Notes: generated by a model from the letters alone, not told the origin. Numbered from the stretch's first letter, positions 1 to 12,444 are shown. The stretch: DNA of 64,000 nucleotides from Chiua virens (GCA_019787685.1 JAHNUO010000006.1:310001-374000); one strand, 5' to 3'. A program made the numbers and translations.

Positions 1-2
1 CC

Positions 3-1224
3 CCAGTCAGCCGTCAAAGCGAGTCCGCCACTACTACAGCAACCAGCGGCACAGCGAGTTCATCTTCAGCACACCCATCAGGAAAGGGGAAAGCTAAGGC
101 TGTTGAACCTCCTATCCCAAACGACTCTCAGATCATTCAAGATCTTTCGTTAGCCACTACAGTCTTCAACTGCAAAAACTGCAACCCTCGCTTTGGCAAC
201 TATGGTCATTATGGCTCAAGCTACGGCGCCGATACCGACTCAGAAGACGAGTTCTTCGATTGGGAGTTCGGCTTTGGCCCTCGCCGCTTACGCTCGACCT
301 CCAATCCCCTTTTCTTTCCCAAGGTCTTAGGGCATCGCTGTCTGACGAAGCAGCATGGGTTCAACTGGGATAACCCCAATGGTGATCCTACTAGGCAATA
401 CGATTATCCCATGGGCAATCGTACTCGGTGGGGCTGTCACCTCCTTCAGCTAGACGAGAAGGCCGGCAAGATGGCTGCGAATGTCATTTCGGCATGCGAG
501 TTGGATCCGGAGACGACGACAAGTGTTCAGATGGACGAATCGAGTCATCGGTTGGCCTGTCTCGAATGCCTTGATTGGTCAGACGAAGTGCAGGACGAAG
601 CCGAGGCGTCGGTGTTTGGTTGGCGTGCAGCAGTGAGCTCCATCTGACCCATGTGTTCCTAGACTAACGTTTGAATAGGTCACTCACAATTGTCGTATGC
701 ATCCAGCCAGAACGAACATCAAATGGAAGTTGATCGACGACAAACTCGCAACTCGTATCGTAGATGCCGACGAAGAGTATAAGCTCAATTCTATTGTTTC
801 GATGTTAATGCTACAAGGCTTAGTTCCGGATGCATACGCGGATCCCCCCGAGGAAGTAGCGTGGCTCTGCGTACAGTGTATGGATCTTCCCAACGAAACA
901 GAGTGTATGGAGCTCTCGAAGATGAAGACTCATCTTAACATGACGTATGTCTGGGATCATCCATCCAGCATAAATTCGAGGGTTAATTGTGTATCTTTCA
1001 GGCATTCTATCTCGGAGCCGCAAGAAAACCGAGACTATTATAAAGATTACGAGGTCCCCCAGGGTCGCAAAGCACGCATCCCGAAGCTAAGAATTACTCT
1101 CAATATGGATAGACCGTACGACGTTCCTGGTCCAGGTGAAAGACGCCATGAATCGTGGTGCTTGGGGCTCTCGCTTTCGGATGAAGAGTTCGAAGATGAT
1201 TATTTTGATGATTATTTCTTCTAA
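3..1224 (+). CDS. Hypothetical protein, 5' end outside the window
   Basis: The reading frame is already open at base 3, so the start lies upstream of the window. The first exon runs to about 632. A 46-nt intron (633-678, GTGAGC...AG) joins in phase 0, and a second likely intron (945-1001, GTATGT...TTTCAG) has a length divisible by three. The stop is at 1222-1224. The visible part begins with a Ser/Thr-rich low-complexity stretch. It then carries three CxxC pairs (FNCKNCNPRF, ACLECLDW, WLCVQCMDL) that could bind a metal, and ends in an acidic tail (EEFEDDYFDDYFF). I do not recognise the family and propose no function. The consistent frame across two plausible introns makes it a real gene. Confidence 0.6.
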
Positions 1225-1614
1225 TCAGCATGATGCCTTTGCTATCGACCTGATGGACTTGTAAATTATGTTCCTTGTTTCGGTATCGTACCCTCCCTAT
1301 TATTTCTACGAATCCTTTCTATTGGTATTGTGGTTGTACATAATGCTAACTTTGCCGAAGTAGAACTGAGGAGTCAGTATTGCCGGGATTGAGTTGGCAG
1401 TGGTGACAACTAGTTTCTCGCACTTAGCATAAGAAAGATCGGGAAGAGGATAGGAGGAAGCAAAATTTGTGGATAGAAGTTCAATGGAACAGTTACCAAG
1501 CGAACAAACTCGAGAAACATATGTTGGAAATCAGAAGAAACTCGTACGCGCGCAATGTCCAGCGGACGATCGCTGTCACGCTAACTTGAATGTCCAAGTC
1601 TCATAGATTCGAGT

Positions 1615-2533
1615 CTAAATAACCAATTCCCCTTCTACACTACCCTTGTTAAGACCCAATCGCGGAAGAATCGCCTCGTAACGATCTCGATCTAAACGCT
1701 CGAGATACCGGAGAACCTTGGCTCGGTTATGAACGAGCTGGCGCAGGGCTCTCCGGTTTGCAACGTCCTTTCGGAACTGCAGTAGGTGTGACCATAAATT
1801 GCGGATTTGAAAGGTCAGTAGCGCAGCTGTCAGACGAATTGGTAAGGGGTGGCGTACGATATGAATCTAAACTCGTACCTTGAACCTCTGGTCGACCCGT
1901 ATCATTCGGTTGTTCGGGAGTCGAGAAGGATGCAATGATGCGTCTACGATTCTCGTAGGCAAGACCCTTCGCGTTCGCATTCCTGAGGTCCACCACTCGG
2001 GCGAACATATTAGCTTTTTGCAGCTCCTCTTCCATGGCCACTTTCGTGCGTTCCACCGTGCTCTCGTCGAATGAAGTCACACCTCTCTCGACAGTCAAGG
2101 TCGGGAGAACTTGAAAGAGTAACTTCTTCTCCTCCCCACCCTCTATGCCAAAGTTCACATGTGACGGCACGTTCACTTCGCCTTCGGGAAGTTGCAAAAC
2201 GCGATGTTCCGCGTCTTGAGAATAGACGTCCTCTGCGATCAAGACGGTCTTTTGAAGGTCGCATCCTACCCACTTGTCTTCTTTGTTGTATTCAGAACCA
2301 AGCACGACGTAGAGACGGTTTGCGTCCTTGGCATGTTTACGATCTACCTTTGACTGTAGCTTCGAGACCGTTTTCTTTGAAGCTTGAGGTTTGGCTCGAC
2401 GTATGACCGTAGTGTGCAGTTCTGCCCTAGTCGAGGACGCGAAAGAGCGCGACGCTACACGTGAAAATGAAATCTAAAGGTTCGCATACGAGCTCACCGG
2501 TGGCTTACCTTGTGAGACACAGGACCTGAACAT
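1615..2533 (-). CDS. MRPS28: Mitochondrial small-subunit ribosomal protein uS15m (yeast Mrps28 counterpart)
   Basis: This is a structural protein of the mitochondrial ribosome small subunit that binds small-subunit rRNA. Three exons are read: 2533-2509 (MFRSCVSQ), 2454-1879 and 1826-1615, about 270 aa. The first 30 residues are rich in Arg/Ser/Thr without acids (SRSFASSTRAELHTTVIRR), as in a mitochondrial presequence. The C-terminal third is a clear uS15 domain: DTGRPEVQ continues across the second intron into AALLTFQIRNLWSHLLQFRK, then DVANRRALRQLVHNRAKVLR and YLERLDRDRYEAIL. The second intron interrupts the family motif between SPEVQ and xALLT, so the reading frame confirms the splice. The long N-terminal extension is usual for fungal mitochondrial members. 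Confidence 0.9.
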
Positions 2534-4436
2534 AGGATCGACGACGAGACTAAAATTTAAGAACGTCACTAAATAATAGTACGCTCGAGCGGTGTCCATA
2601 TATAGTAAGTCGCGGCTCGCCTCGTAGTGGCTGCTGATACGCGCGATCTCATCTGTTCGATCTCTGGTTGTGGCTGTCAGGTATGTACTGACCATTCTCC
2701 TATCTCTTGTAGATTATTTACGACGTGTTTGACGTATCTGATACAGCCTTGAAGTGACCGTATGACGTGGTGAGCGATCTTGCTCGTCCGGTGTCGACTA
2801 ACTTTTCTAGTTCACATTTTGAGTCGACCTCGACGACACGGTGGGTTTGGATGGTGGATAGGTCGTCTGGGATTTGGATGGTTTGGAGGTGGCCTGGGTG
2901 GCCTAGGTGTATGCGCCATGGTCTTGTCTTTATTCCATTCAGACTGACCGTTCTCCTCAGCTAGCTGTTGCGTTTCGACCCGTATCGAGTCGCAGCGTGC
3001 GCTGTTCATTGCGTCATCCTTCCAGCATCGTCTCCCTTCGTCTCCATCACTGTAGCTATCATTTTTCGGTCCGTTTCGGCACCTTCGACGATTCTCGACT
3101 CAACCTCCTCGTCTCTAGGCTCTCCTGGCCCTCTATCTCGACGTTGCGCCTTCGTTTCGATGAAGCGCTCATTCTCCTTGCATCTGGGTCATATCCCATC
3201 ATGTTCGGCTCGTTCTACAACCTCATGGCGGTCCGAATCGGCCTCGACGGCTTTCAGTTTGTCCTCCTGGCCCTCTACCTCAACAATGCGCCTTCGTTTC
3301 GACGAAGCGCTCGATTCCGTCGATCTGGGTGCACCAATCGACTTCAATCGACCTCAGTCGACTTGGACCTCATCCTGCCCTCCTGGACCTTCAACTCGAC
3401 TTGAGGACCTCAGATTGGACTCGGATTGGCTCATCGTGCATCCATGGTCTTTCAATAGGCTCTGGTGACCTTCAGGTGTGTTCGTCTCGCTGCTTCGACA
3501 CTTATCCTTGCAGCTCGACTTTCTATCTCTCTCCCCCTCAAGCTGGACTCGTCCTCGGCTTCGTGACCTCGTATGACCTTCAGCTTCGCTCGTCTCGACT
3601 CTTGGGACTTCTGGGACACTGGTGAGACCGTCTGGTGGGTGGTACGTCCACCTTGCCTTCTTGTCCTGGGCACTGGTTTCGACGAAGCGTTCGTCTCCGT
3701 CGCATCTAGGGCATCGCATGAACACTATTTTTTTTGCGCAATTTTTTTGGGGGTTCTTGAAGTTGTTTGGTATAATACATACATGAACAATGTACGCTGC
3801 CAGTGCACTAGTGTTCCCTATTCAAGATCGCGGACGAAGACAGGCACATGCACTTTCTGTCATTTCTGTCTCCGTTGAGCGAGAACTCGATTCTGTCAGT
3901 GACCTATGATTTTTCTATTTCGTAGCTCCCTGCGAGCTTACATCTGCGACGTTCCCCGTCAAAGCACCCAAGTTGCTAATGACCTTCATTCAAAATCTGA
4001 ATTGGACTCCTTTCCTCTAATGTTCTCTGCTGAAGAAATTCTTATTGTGCACCAGTGATACCCCAATTGCTTTTTTTCTACGCGTGAAGGAGACCTGTAT
4101 ATTACTCTCACCATGAACATACATTGTAGTTGTAGTCAATGTAGATGAACGTCTATTCGCAGTCTGGTCTCAGTCCCGTGAAACAATGGATCTGGCGCAA
4201 TAACATCTATATCACAGCCGCCAAAATTAAATACCGGTACATGACGTCAGGAACGCCTGTTCAGGAGATGCAAGCAGATCTTACAGAAATCAAGTCAACC
4301 TTATTTAAATGTTTTTAAACCGCCTCATGATCAATAAGTGCGGATACCCTACACGTACAATTAATATAGAGCGCTTAAGCGCCGTTTGAATCTTCGTACG
4401 GGAAATAAATGTTGATAAGGTGCACCCCAGCAACGC
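2534..4436. other. Intergenic stretch with no recognised gene
   Basis: Between the uS15m start and the phosphate-transporter stop I find no convincing gene. Open frames on both strands at 2.8-3.7 kb come from GC-rich degenerate repeats (listed separately) and lack recognisable domains or a consistent splice model. Bases 3900-4436 are AT-richer and contain nothing I can name. Confidence 0.5.
3121..3722. repeat. Degenerate tandem/dispersed repeat tract
   Basis: A unit of about 54 nt at 3121-3174 recurs with few mismatches at 3262-3317, an offset of about 142 nt. The core TTTCGAYGAAGCG occurs at about 3155, 3297 and 3677. The first and third copies also share the downstream segment TCTCC..GCATCT.GG.CAT. 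One-nucleotide indels between copies shift the reading frame, so a current coding role looks unlikely. Read on the minus strand, the tract gives charged Glu/Arg/Ser-rich peptides, so it could be the remnant of a low-complexity coding sequence. Confidence 0.55.
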
Positions 4437-6634
4437 CTAGAAAAGTTGAGATGCCGGAACCCCTCTCGTGATCACGCCGGTGATATACGATTCTTGGTAC
4501 TCGTTGGAGAGCGTCTCGAGACTTTTGTCCTTGGTCTCTGGGATAAGCAGCGTCGACAAGGCGCCGGTCAACATGATAAAGGAAAGCGCCTCCAGACTAT
4601 CATTCACAAGCACGACGTCGTCGGTCAGGGGGCAGAAAGAGTACATCGACGCCGGAACACGCACATGATCTGCATATCCTTGACGTTTTGCAGTAATGGT
4701 TGGCCGAGCGCGAGGAGTGCGACGACCGCGCCGATTTTTCCGCACGCTGCGGAGATGCCGTGCGCTGTCGCGCGGTAACGGGTGGGGAAGGCCTCGCCGG
4801 GGACAATAAACGTGGTCGTGTTCGGACCGAAATTCTGAAAGAAATTGGCGAGGCAGTAAAGGAAAATGAACGCGGTCCGGCCGGGACTCGTCGCGTTGAG
4901 GGGAACGTAGGCAAACGCTAAGTGCGGATGAGCTTCACCGACGATGGACATGTACGAGGGGGGCATACCCATGATTAAGAAAACGATGGTCAGAACGGAA
5001 AACCCCATGAGCTGAATCGGCTTGCGACCCCATGAGTCGATGAAGAAGAACGATGCCCAGAATCCTGGGAGGTAACCAGCGACGATCAATACCAAGCTTC
5101 CAGAGCAAATTCTGAAGAGGCTGTTGTAAACGTCATCAGGGCTACGACCTCTGATTTTACCAAAGTCGCTGTACGTCAGAATGGCAGAACTGTTCAGGGT
5201 GAGACTGTAGAAAGGAACCTGTGCTTCTTCGTCAGGAACATGCAGGTACCAATGATACAAACCAATGCTCACGTCCAGTGCGAACCAAGAATAAGCTGTG
5301 CCGATGAGAACTTTCAAGTTGTTCCACTTGGAGAAATGGGCGGCAAAATCTGCAAATGATGCTCGAGGCGCGGTGAAACGTTTCTCCTGGATCATATCTG
5401 ATGATGCAGTACTCCTTCGCCCTGATAGAACGTGGTATCTGATGTCGTGAGCCGCTCGAGCGATATTACGCTCGATATCCATTGTGAATCGAGGTGTCTC
5501 AGGAACGGTGAGACGAAAGTAGTAAGCGATTACGCCAGGGATTCCTCCAAATCCAATAAGAATACGCCAGGCACGGTCAATGGGCACTTCGCTGGGATAA
5601 GGGGAGTTCAGGATTGCATCTTTAAATGCAACGACACAGATCAGTCCGAGAACGCCCGCAGCTGATAGAGCTCGTTAAAACACGATATTGCAAGTAATCC
5701 GTAAGCGCACCGAGTTGGCCCCAGCCTTGGGCAGAAAACACCGCAGTCATGAGACGGCCACGGGTTCGAACTGGAGCGAATTCGGACATGATGACAGCAC
5801 TTAGGGGGTAGTCGCCTCCACACCCAATTCCCATCTAGTACGTTCATGACATCATACGAGCTCCGAGAAGTGTGCCGAAGTGCTTACGATAAATCGCCAG
5901 AGGATGAGTACACTGATGGTATCAGTGACGTGGCCAGCGCCCACAAGGGACTGACCAAAGGTTCCAGTAACCATGATCACGAGGCCCACACCATCTTCAT
6001 TTGGATGATTGGGAAAGGAATCGGACATGCTACTAGGTCATTACTCACACATCCGCTTGCGACCGAGACGATCCGCAAGGAAACCAATGGCTACCTGGCC
6101 AAATAGATTACCGACGGGACTTGCGACTTTGAGACCCGTGGATTGCCAAGGAGTAAGGTCGCCTGCAAAGGAAGATGTGTAAATGGACGAAGGAAGGCAC
6201 GAATCAAGAAGGTTGTTCAACCGTTTTCATCGCCATAAGCATAGCCCAACATCGATGCGACGATACCTATGGCGAACATATCATAGCTAGAGACGATTTA
6301 GCGAGTCCAGTTGAAGGTAGCCTGGCGGACTCACGCATCGGTAAAGAAACCGACGCCTGCAACGAAACAAATTTTCACATGCACCCATCTGAAGGAGAGG
6401 TACATGAGGCGGAGGAAGAAACTTGAGAAAAATCATCGTACGAGAAAGACGCGTTATCAATTCCTTCCAAAGCCAAGCGACGCCGTTCATTGAGAACAAC
6501 AACTTCATCGCGCCCATAGCCCTGAGAGATTACCGAGAATGCCCGCTCAGGTGGTGCTTGCCATTCGATATTACCACTGAATGAAAGTGGCGAGAAAAGG
6601 GCGCATCAACGACAAAATCGGGAATCAGGAGCAT
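4437..6634 (-). CDS. Inorganic phosphate:H+ symporter, Pho84-like (MFS, PHS family)
   Basis: This is a plasma-membrane phosphate transporter of the major facilitator superfamily. I read about nine exons. Exon 1 (6634-6575) leads into exon 2 (6521-6442, [17 protein letters not shown]), then [56 protein letters not shown] and [11 protein letters not shown]. The family signature is [17 protein letters not shown], where most relatives have [12 protein letters not shown]. The second half has [54 protein letters not shown] and, after an intron at 4664-4597, the cytosolic end [16 protein letters not shown] 51-nt in-frame intron near 5270-5219 restores the [11 protein letters not shown] motif. The first exon is the least certain because it has no conserved sequence to confirm it. 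Confidence 0.88.
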
Positions 6635-7632
6635 ATAAGCCTTATAAGCTTTTAGTGACATTGGGACCGAGGGCGCCTCCTACTAGCTCGACTATGATTG
6701 GTTTAGATCCGCACATTCGTCGCTCTGGTGCCAAGCAGATGGGAGATCTTCATTCAATACAGCCTGCGAACTGGCGCTGCGACCCTCCTGGCACATCGTC
6801 GATATGAGGTCCCTGAAAGTGTCATGGCAGTGTCATGACGATGATGACAAGACGCCAGTGCATAGACGTTTTAGAACACGCGGCGGTGATCCAAGTGTCT
6901 AGTTTCCGGATCACCACGACGCTCCACGCGAAAGTGGTCGGCGCTGGCCAGCTTTCTGTGTCAGTCTTGAGCTAGACATCCTGCTTCAACTGCGTTCGGG
7001 TAGGCATGACAAGTGGGACAAACTTACGCACCAGGTCGATAGCGTGGGTGGATTCTCACAGTTTGCCGTACTAGCGACCCTGCGTAAGTACTTGGGCACG
7101 ATGGCCTTGGTCAACTAGAGTCCAGATGAATAGAACTGCGCCGGCTGAACCCTAGCTGGCGCCACCGCTAACTTCAGAGTTCCAATGCGAATTTTCCCGG
7201 TGACCACTTGAAACAGAACCTGACACGCAAGATGAGGTGACAAGTCAATAGAGTAGTGTCAATACCTCGGCTAAGATAGGAGTAAGTGATGATCGGCCTT
7301 CCGGGCCGCCACAAGGACTAAGTAGGTTCCCAAATGGCGTGCACGACACGTGTCAAATGCCAAATCACTAAAAGTGCAACTGTGCCATCCCATTGTGTAG
7401 TGTTTGACTGTCGTGTCTGGATTCGAGGGTATACAAATTAGCGGTACGAATGCAAATGGAATAGAGGCATGCATTGTAAAACGCATCTAGATCCCCTCCT
7501 TCCCCAAGTCCCATTCTCTTACACTCCCCTTCTTCTTATATTCAATTTCCATGATGCTGTCACCACCCTCGCTAAATTTCTTAAGCTTTGAAGTCGGGAT
7601 CTTCTTGTCACTTGTGTTGAACCCAAGCTTCT
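6635..7632. other. Intergenic region, nothing recognised
   Basis: This stretch lies between the start of the phosphate transporter and the stop of the RS-rich gene, both on the minus strand. It should hold the transporter promoter and the terminator of the next gene. I see no conserved domain, repeat or RNA gene. Confidence 0.4.
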
Positions 7633-8994
7633 CTAGCCTCTTCTTCTCCTCTTGTCCTCTCGACGTTGGCGAAGGAGTTCTAACATCGCGTCCCAAGCTT
7701 CGTAATCCGATTCATTGATCAGTCCCGTTTTTGGGACAGTTGGGACGGATAGGGGAGCCACGTCGAGACGAGGGTCGTAAGAGTCCTCGAAGTATTTGTC
7801 CATTTTGGATGGGAGAGCGGCGGGAGGGAGTGGTGGAGGAGAAACCGAAGGGGAACGAACGGACGTAGACGACGTGGGTCGACCACGTGGACGACGGGGA
7901 GGAGGGGGAGGCAGGGGAGATGGTGAGCGTACCCGTGGGGGACTAGCTGATGATAGGTCCAAAACATCATTGACGTCCTTTCCTTGCCTTTTGCGGCCCG
8001 GTGGGCATTGCTGTCGATGTCCATCGTATCCTCTTCGATAGGCGTCTGTGATGAGCGCGAGGGCGTGGATATGTTGCATAGTGCAGTATCTCGAACTGAC
8101 TTTTTTCTTCGTCCTACCTTGGCCTTCTGAAGGAGAAACAGAGCGACTGCGCTTACGAGAAGTGATTTGGATTCGCTCAGGATTCGGTGAGCGACTTGCT
8201 TGCCGTCGACGTCTATGAGTCTTCTCGTCCTCTCTGCTCCCGTGGCGTCTGTGTTTTCGTCGGTCACCTTCACTACGGCGAGAGTGTCTATCCTTGTCAG
8301 TGCGGTGAGGTCCGCTTGCGTCTGTGATGCTCTTCGCGTTCACTTTCTTCAGAACCTGTTCGCGAGCGATGCCTCCGTCTGCTCCGCCTGTGCTCCCTCC
8401 CTCGGTCATACTCGTCTTCGCTGTGATCGCGCTTCCTCGTGCTCCTCCAATCGCTTTCCCAAGCTCTCGAAGATGGTCGCGACCGTCCCCCATCTCTGAT
8501 TTTTCTTGAGTCCCATTCGTCTGAGGCCAACTCATCCCGTTTCCTGTGCCTCCTCGACCGTTCCGCAGCGGTAGCCTCTTCCGCACGTGCTCTTCTTTCT
8601 CTCCGCTCCTGTTCTTCTCGTTCCTTCTTTATCTCTTGAGCTGCAAGCGCCTGTGCGCGCAGTATTGTCTTGTTATGATCATCGGTACTCCGAATAATGG
8701 ATGAAAGGAAACGTTTGTTGGGTCGAGGGGCATTTGGGTCGGGGCTGCATAATAAGAATGTGTATGTCAGAATACCTGCTATACAACGAAGCGTTAATGG
8801 ACTGCGCACGCTTCTGGCAAATAAGCTTTAATTCCTAGCTTGGTGTAGTTCTCGGCCTTCTGTTTTGCTTCTTTGAGGATGAGCTCGGCAACATGTTTGT
8901 CGAGGTCTTCGTCTGGGACGGTGGTTGATACAGAAGTGCCCATAGAAGCTCGCACTAGGCTCGAGACGACGGAAGACAACGTCGACTTGGACAT
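7633..8994 (-). CDS. Conserved RS-rich nuclear protein, function unknown
   Basis: Exon 1 starts with ATG at 8994 (MSKSTLSSVVSSLVRAS) and includes PDEDLDKHVAELILKEAKQK. An intron (GTGCGC...TATGCAG) joins in phase 2 to PDPNAPRPNKRFLSSIIRST and a long Glu/Arg coiled-coil-like helix (ALAAQEIKKEREEQERRERR). A low-complexity Arg/Ser/His region with many SR, RS and RRH runs follows, then a proline-rich stretch. The well-ordered C-terminus has KMDKYFEDSYDPRLDVAPL and ESDYEAWDAMLELLRQRRED. RS composition suggests nuclear-speckle or splicing association, but that is inference. Two frame changes inside the RS region (about 8300 and 8000-8100) are not resolved; they may be introns or assembly indels. Confidence 0.65.
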
Positions 8995-10649
8995 TGGCGG
9001 TGAAGGTGAAATGATCTCAGCGCTTAGCGTCGTTGGCGGTTGTGTGGGGTTTCGACTTTGATCTTGTTTACCACATTAGTGACTGAACGTCACAGCAGCT
9101 TGGAAGCACAGTGACCTTCAGTCTTGCCTTGATCTAACTCTTTTCTTATGAGCTAGACAGAATGATCGGATGTCTCATTTGACTCACATTCATTGTTGTC
9201 CTGGGGCTCCATGATCACAATGCGTACCGGCAACAGCGGGGGCATTCGGATCGGGCTTTCCACTGTTCTTTCAAGTTGGCCTTGGATCTCGCGATCATGG
9301 CCGATGAAATGGAAGAAATGGAAGACAGCATGGTGGTAATTCTCCACTAACGGGACATCTACCCTCTTCTGCCAGTGCTTCGCCCGCGGCGATGGCAGCC
9401 ATCAGCTGCGTAGTCATCATACGCCACCAAGCCCAAGCTAAGCTCAAAGCCCGTGTGGGTTCACCCATTTAGCAATGTTCAAATGTCCAGGTACCTTCCT
9501 CCGCGCCACTGATCTACTTGAATCCCACTTAGCGAACATCATTCTGATCTCCTGGAAAGATCGCCGGTCCTTGTATCAAGCATATGTTGAACCCGCCATT
9601 CGAACGTGTCAGAGCTCGCGTATGACAGGTTACACTGTCAGGTTGCCGCGTCCGTTGCTACTTACCACCAGCTACTTACCCGAATGTCGGACCGCACTCG
9701 CCCCACCTGTATTCCGAGTGACCTCATCCCGAGAGAGGCATGGCAGATCTCCGAGTGCGTCATGCTTTGTGTTTTATCAGCATCTAAAATTGGTCTTCTG
9801 TCTTGTTCCGAACCTTGCTTGTCAATTGTCTTTTGGGCTGTTTCGGGTGAGCACCAACTTCTCACAGCCCCACTCTCGTTTATTCATTCATGACAAGTTT
9901 TATATTTTGCAGGTTCGCGGTTCGTCAAATCATAATATTGGCCAGGTGTGCAATGCGAACATTGGCATCAGATCGAGCAACTGGGAACATTGTGTGTGGG
10001 AATGATTCCCCTTATCCAGTGAGATGTACTCTTGAGTAAATGCTGACCTCGGCGGTTTTCAATCAGTGTTCGGTCGATGCGCCACTTCAGGGAAGGTCCA
10101 TCTACGAGAAGCAAAAATGGGGACTGTATCACAGAGCGCATTTGGAAAGGGCAGTGCTTAATCTCCTGAGGTTGCGGCATGCTGGGCTTGCCCTGCGCTT
10201 TTAACTGCCCTTGGCTTGGCCACGATCATTGCGGAAGTTGTGATGGCAAGGCCGAACTGAGTTACCTCGGTCTGGCCAAATCATGATTCGACATCTATGC
10301 CGTCACGAGGGAAAGTACCATCCTTGGGGACGGTAACGTGGGGAGTCAGGCGTTCATGTCCCTGGGAGCTTTTAGGACTGCGTGGGTCAAACAATGGGCG
10401 CGTGATGAATCGATCTTCCAAGTACAGGCCGAGCCGAACCTTATGCTGTGCTGTTGACACCCTGCAACAAAGAACACTTTGGATGACCAATTACGCGAAA
10501 TCGCCGTGTCCGCTCCGTTGAGGGTATCGCCGACATATAAAATGAACTCGGTTCACCGATCGATGGCCACTTCCCCGACTTCGAACGCGTCCGGGACGGT
10601 GTTCGCTCATCCTTCTGCCACGATTCACACCTTCCGCTAACCTCCTATA
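8995..10649. other. Intergenic region, no supported gene
   Basis: This 1.65 kb stretch separates two divergent genes. A 176-codon plus-strand frame at 9475-10005 and shorter minus-strand frames were checked. None shows a known motif, a compositional coding signature or a continuing splice pattern, so I leave them out. Confidence 0.4.
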
Positions 10650-12077
10650 ATGAACGACCCTTTACGACCCCTTATGGATTTTTTCAACTTTTTGCGATTC
10701 TGGATGCCTTCCTCAAGAGTGAGTCCCATCGGGGCTCTACGTCTTCTTGAATGTGTCTGACGCATCTGTAGGCGGAGCCTCATCAAGTATCCTTCGACTT
10801 AACTGTCGCAGCTCTCCAAATCCAATTTCCTACCAATTTCCAAGCACCACGCGTTCCGGCCCGTGGTATTCCGCTCGAGATTGTGTTGGATATTCTCGAG
10901 GCAGTATCCTTCGATGGCACGGCAGACGCAGAATTTCTTAGGACTTGTTCGCTCGTCTGCAAGTCATGGTCACTTCCAGCGCAAAAACTCCTTTTCCGGA
11001 GAATTCGTCTCTGCTCGCAAGCTGCCTACAACTCGTTCATCTTCGCCGTCAATCGTTCCACGGAACGCGGTAGAATTCTAGGGGACTCAGTCGTCCAAAT
11101 GCATGTCGTTTTGGACAACAACCAGCCAGGTCCTCTCAAACAGGCTTGCTTTGCCCGTGCCGTCACCCTCTGTCCCAACCTCCGCGACCTCAGCCTTGGT
11201 CTCTACGGTTGCGGAGAACCGGGGAATGACATTGTCGGCAGCCCCACCCTGGAACGTATGCGTAGACTGGCACCTTCTTTTGAACCCGGTACTTTGGAAC
11301 TACTCCGTACGGGTCCATTAATCACATCATTACACTTTAGTAACTGGTCCGATAACGACCAGTCCGTAATCCAGCTTCTTGACGTCTGGCCTTCCCTCAA
11401 GTTTGTCTCCATTACGGGCAAAATCCCACAGCTTTCGCCCGAGTTGGCCCATCCACCGTTTGCATGTGCACTCAACAGGTTGCGACTGAATTGCCAGTCA
11501 GAACCCTCGCTCGACTTTCTGGAGTGGCTCCTTCATGCATCCTCGCAAGCGAACAGCTTACGTGCAATTGAATTGGACCGCGAGCCGACTTTGGACATGT
11601 TGGATTACCTCACCAGGAGTCACACCGAGAGCCTGCAAGAACTTGCCGTCCCTTCATGTTCAACGTCTGAACATGCTACTGCGATCAATCGATGCCGTTC
11701 TCTTCGTTACTTGCGGACGGAGCGTCCATCTGCATCTATAATACCCCTTGTGTTCCGACAACTTCCCACAGGAATCCAGGATCTTGCTTTCGGCATAGAC
11801 CAGGACTACCCCGTTACAGACCCTTGTGGAGGCCGTCAACACTTGGGACGAACTGGAGAGTATTACGGTCAACCTGTGGGACAGGGGTAAACACCACCGA
11901 CAGCTCTCGGCATTGAAGATGGTGTGTGCATTCCGTGGCGTGGACCTCTGTATTACAGATGACGTCCGTGTTCACCGCACGATGGCAGTAAGCGTATGCT
12001 GCTGAAATTCAGGGTTTTCGGTGTCTAACCTTGACTGTGCGTAGCGACGGCGATCGAACGTGAACCCTTTGTGTTAG
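10650..12077 (+). CDS. F-box / leucine-rich-repeat-like protein, with an apparent frameshift
   Basis: This is probably an SCF ubiquitin-ligase substrate receptor. Exon 1 begins at ATG 10650 (MNDPLRPLMDFFNFLRFWM); a second in-frame ATG is at 10674. The intron GTGAGT...CTGTAG joins in phase 0 to a second exon carrying the F-box: RGIPLEIVLDILEAV, then EFLRTCSLVCKSWSLPAQKL and LFRRIRL. The remainder has the leucine spacing of degenerate LRRs (LCPNLRDLSLGLYGCG, WPSLKFVSITGKIPQLSPEL). At about 11805-11815 the frame must shift by +1 inside CCCC to continue as LQTLVEAVNTWDELESITVN. Without that the protein stops at 11888. A last short intron near 11988-12046 gives the stop at 12077. No intron can explain the shift, so the locus carries either a real mutation or an indel error. 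Confidence 0.7.
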
Positions 12078-12444
12078 CAACGAATCGATGAATCGACCCT
12101 CGAAAACTGTCCTCTCCTGACCATAATCTAAATTCCCTTTTGTTCTTTACGTTTCACTTTGGACTGATCCAAATGCTGTAGCTTTGATCATTTCGTTCCC
12201 ATATGGATAATTTCGTTCTATATGATAGCAAACAATTATCTTATCCTATGCCAATCGTTTTCAATTGGCGACATTCACGACTCTTCCGAAGTGACGCGTT
12301 ATTTAACCTGCTCGTTTGGTAGTTGTTTTTGTATCTATACTTTGGCTTTATCGCTAGCATCAGCCATCTTTTTTCAATGTCAATAAGCTTTTGGCGACGA
12401 GACCACCTTGCTTGAATTTTACGGTGTCCGGTTGAACTGCAGCC
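12078..12444. other. Intergenic spacer between the F-box gene and COG8
   Basis: An AT-rich stretch between two plus-strand genes. It contains pyrimidine-rich runs (for example near 12370) that probably belong to the COG8 promoter. No gene is visible. Confidence 0.4.

Noticed and set aside
2474..2695. 73-codon minus-strand frame as the uS15m N-terminus
   Set aside because: The start at 2533 within it, with the GTAAG donor at 2508 and acceptor before 2454, gives a proper presequence. The residues upstream of 2533 are not needed.
2907..3468. Overlapping long plus-strand frames
   Set aside because: They fall in the degenerate repeat tract; repeat units are frameshifted relative to one another, so neither frame is likely a gene.
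4600..4921. Frames antisense to or overlapping the phosphate transporter
   Set aside because: Shadows of the transporter exons; the intron at 4664-4597 explains the frame change.
9475..10005. 176-codon plus-strand frame
   Set aside because: No motif, no coding-like composition and no splice continuation; probably a chance open frame.
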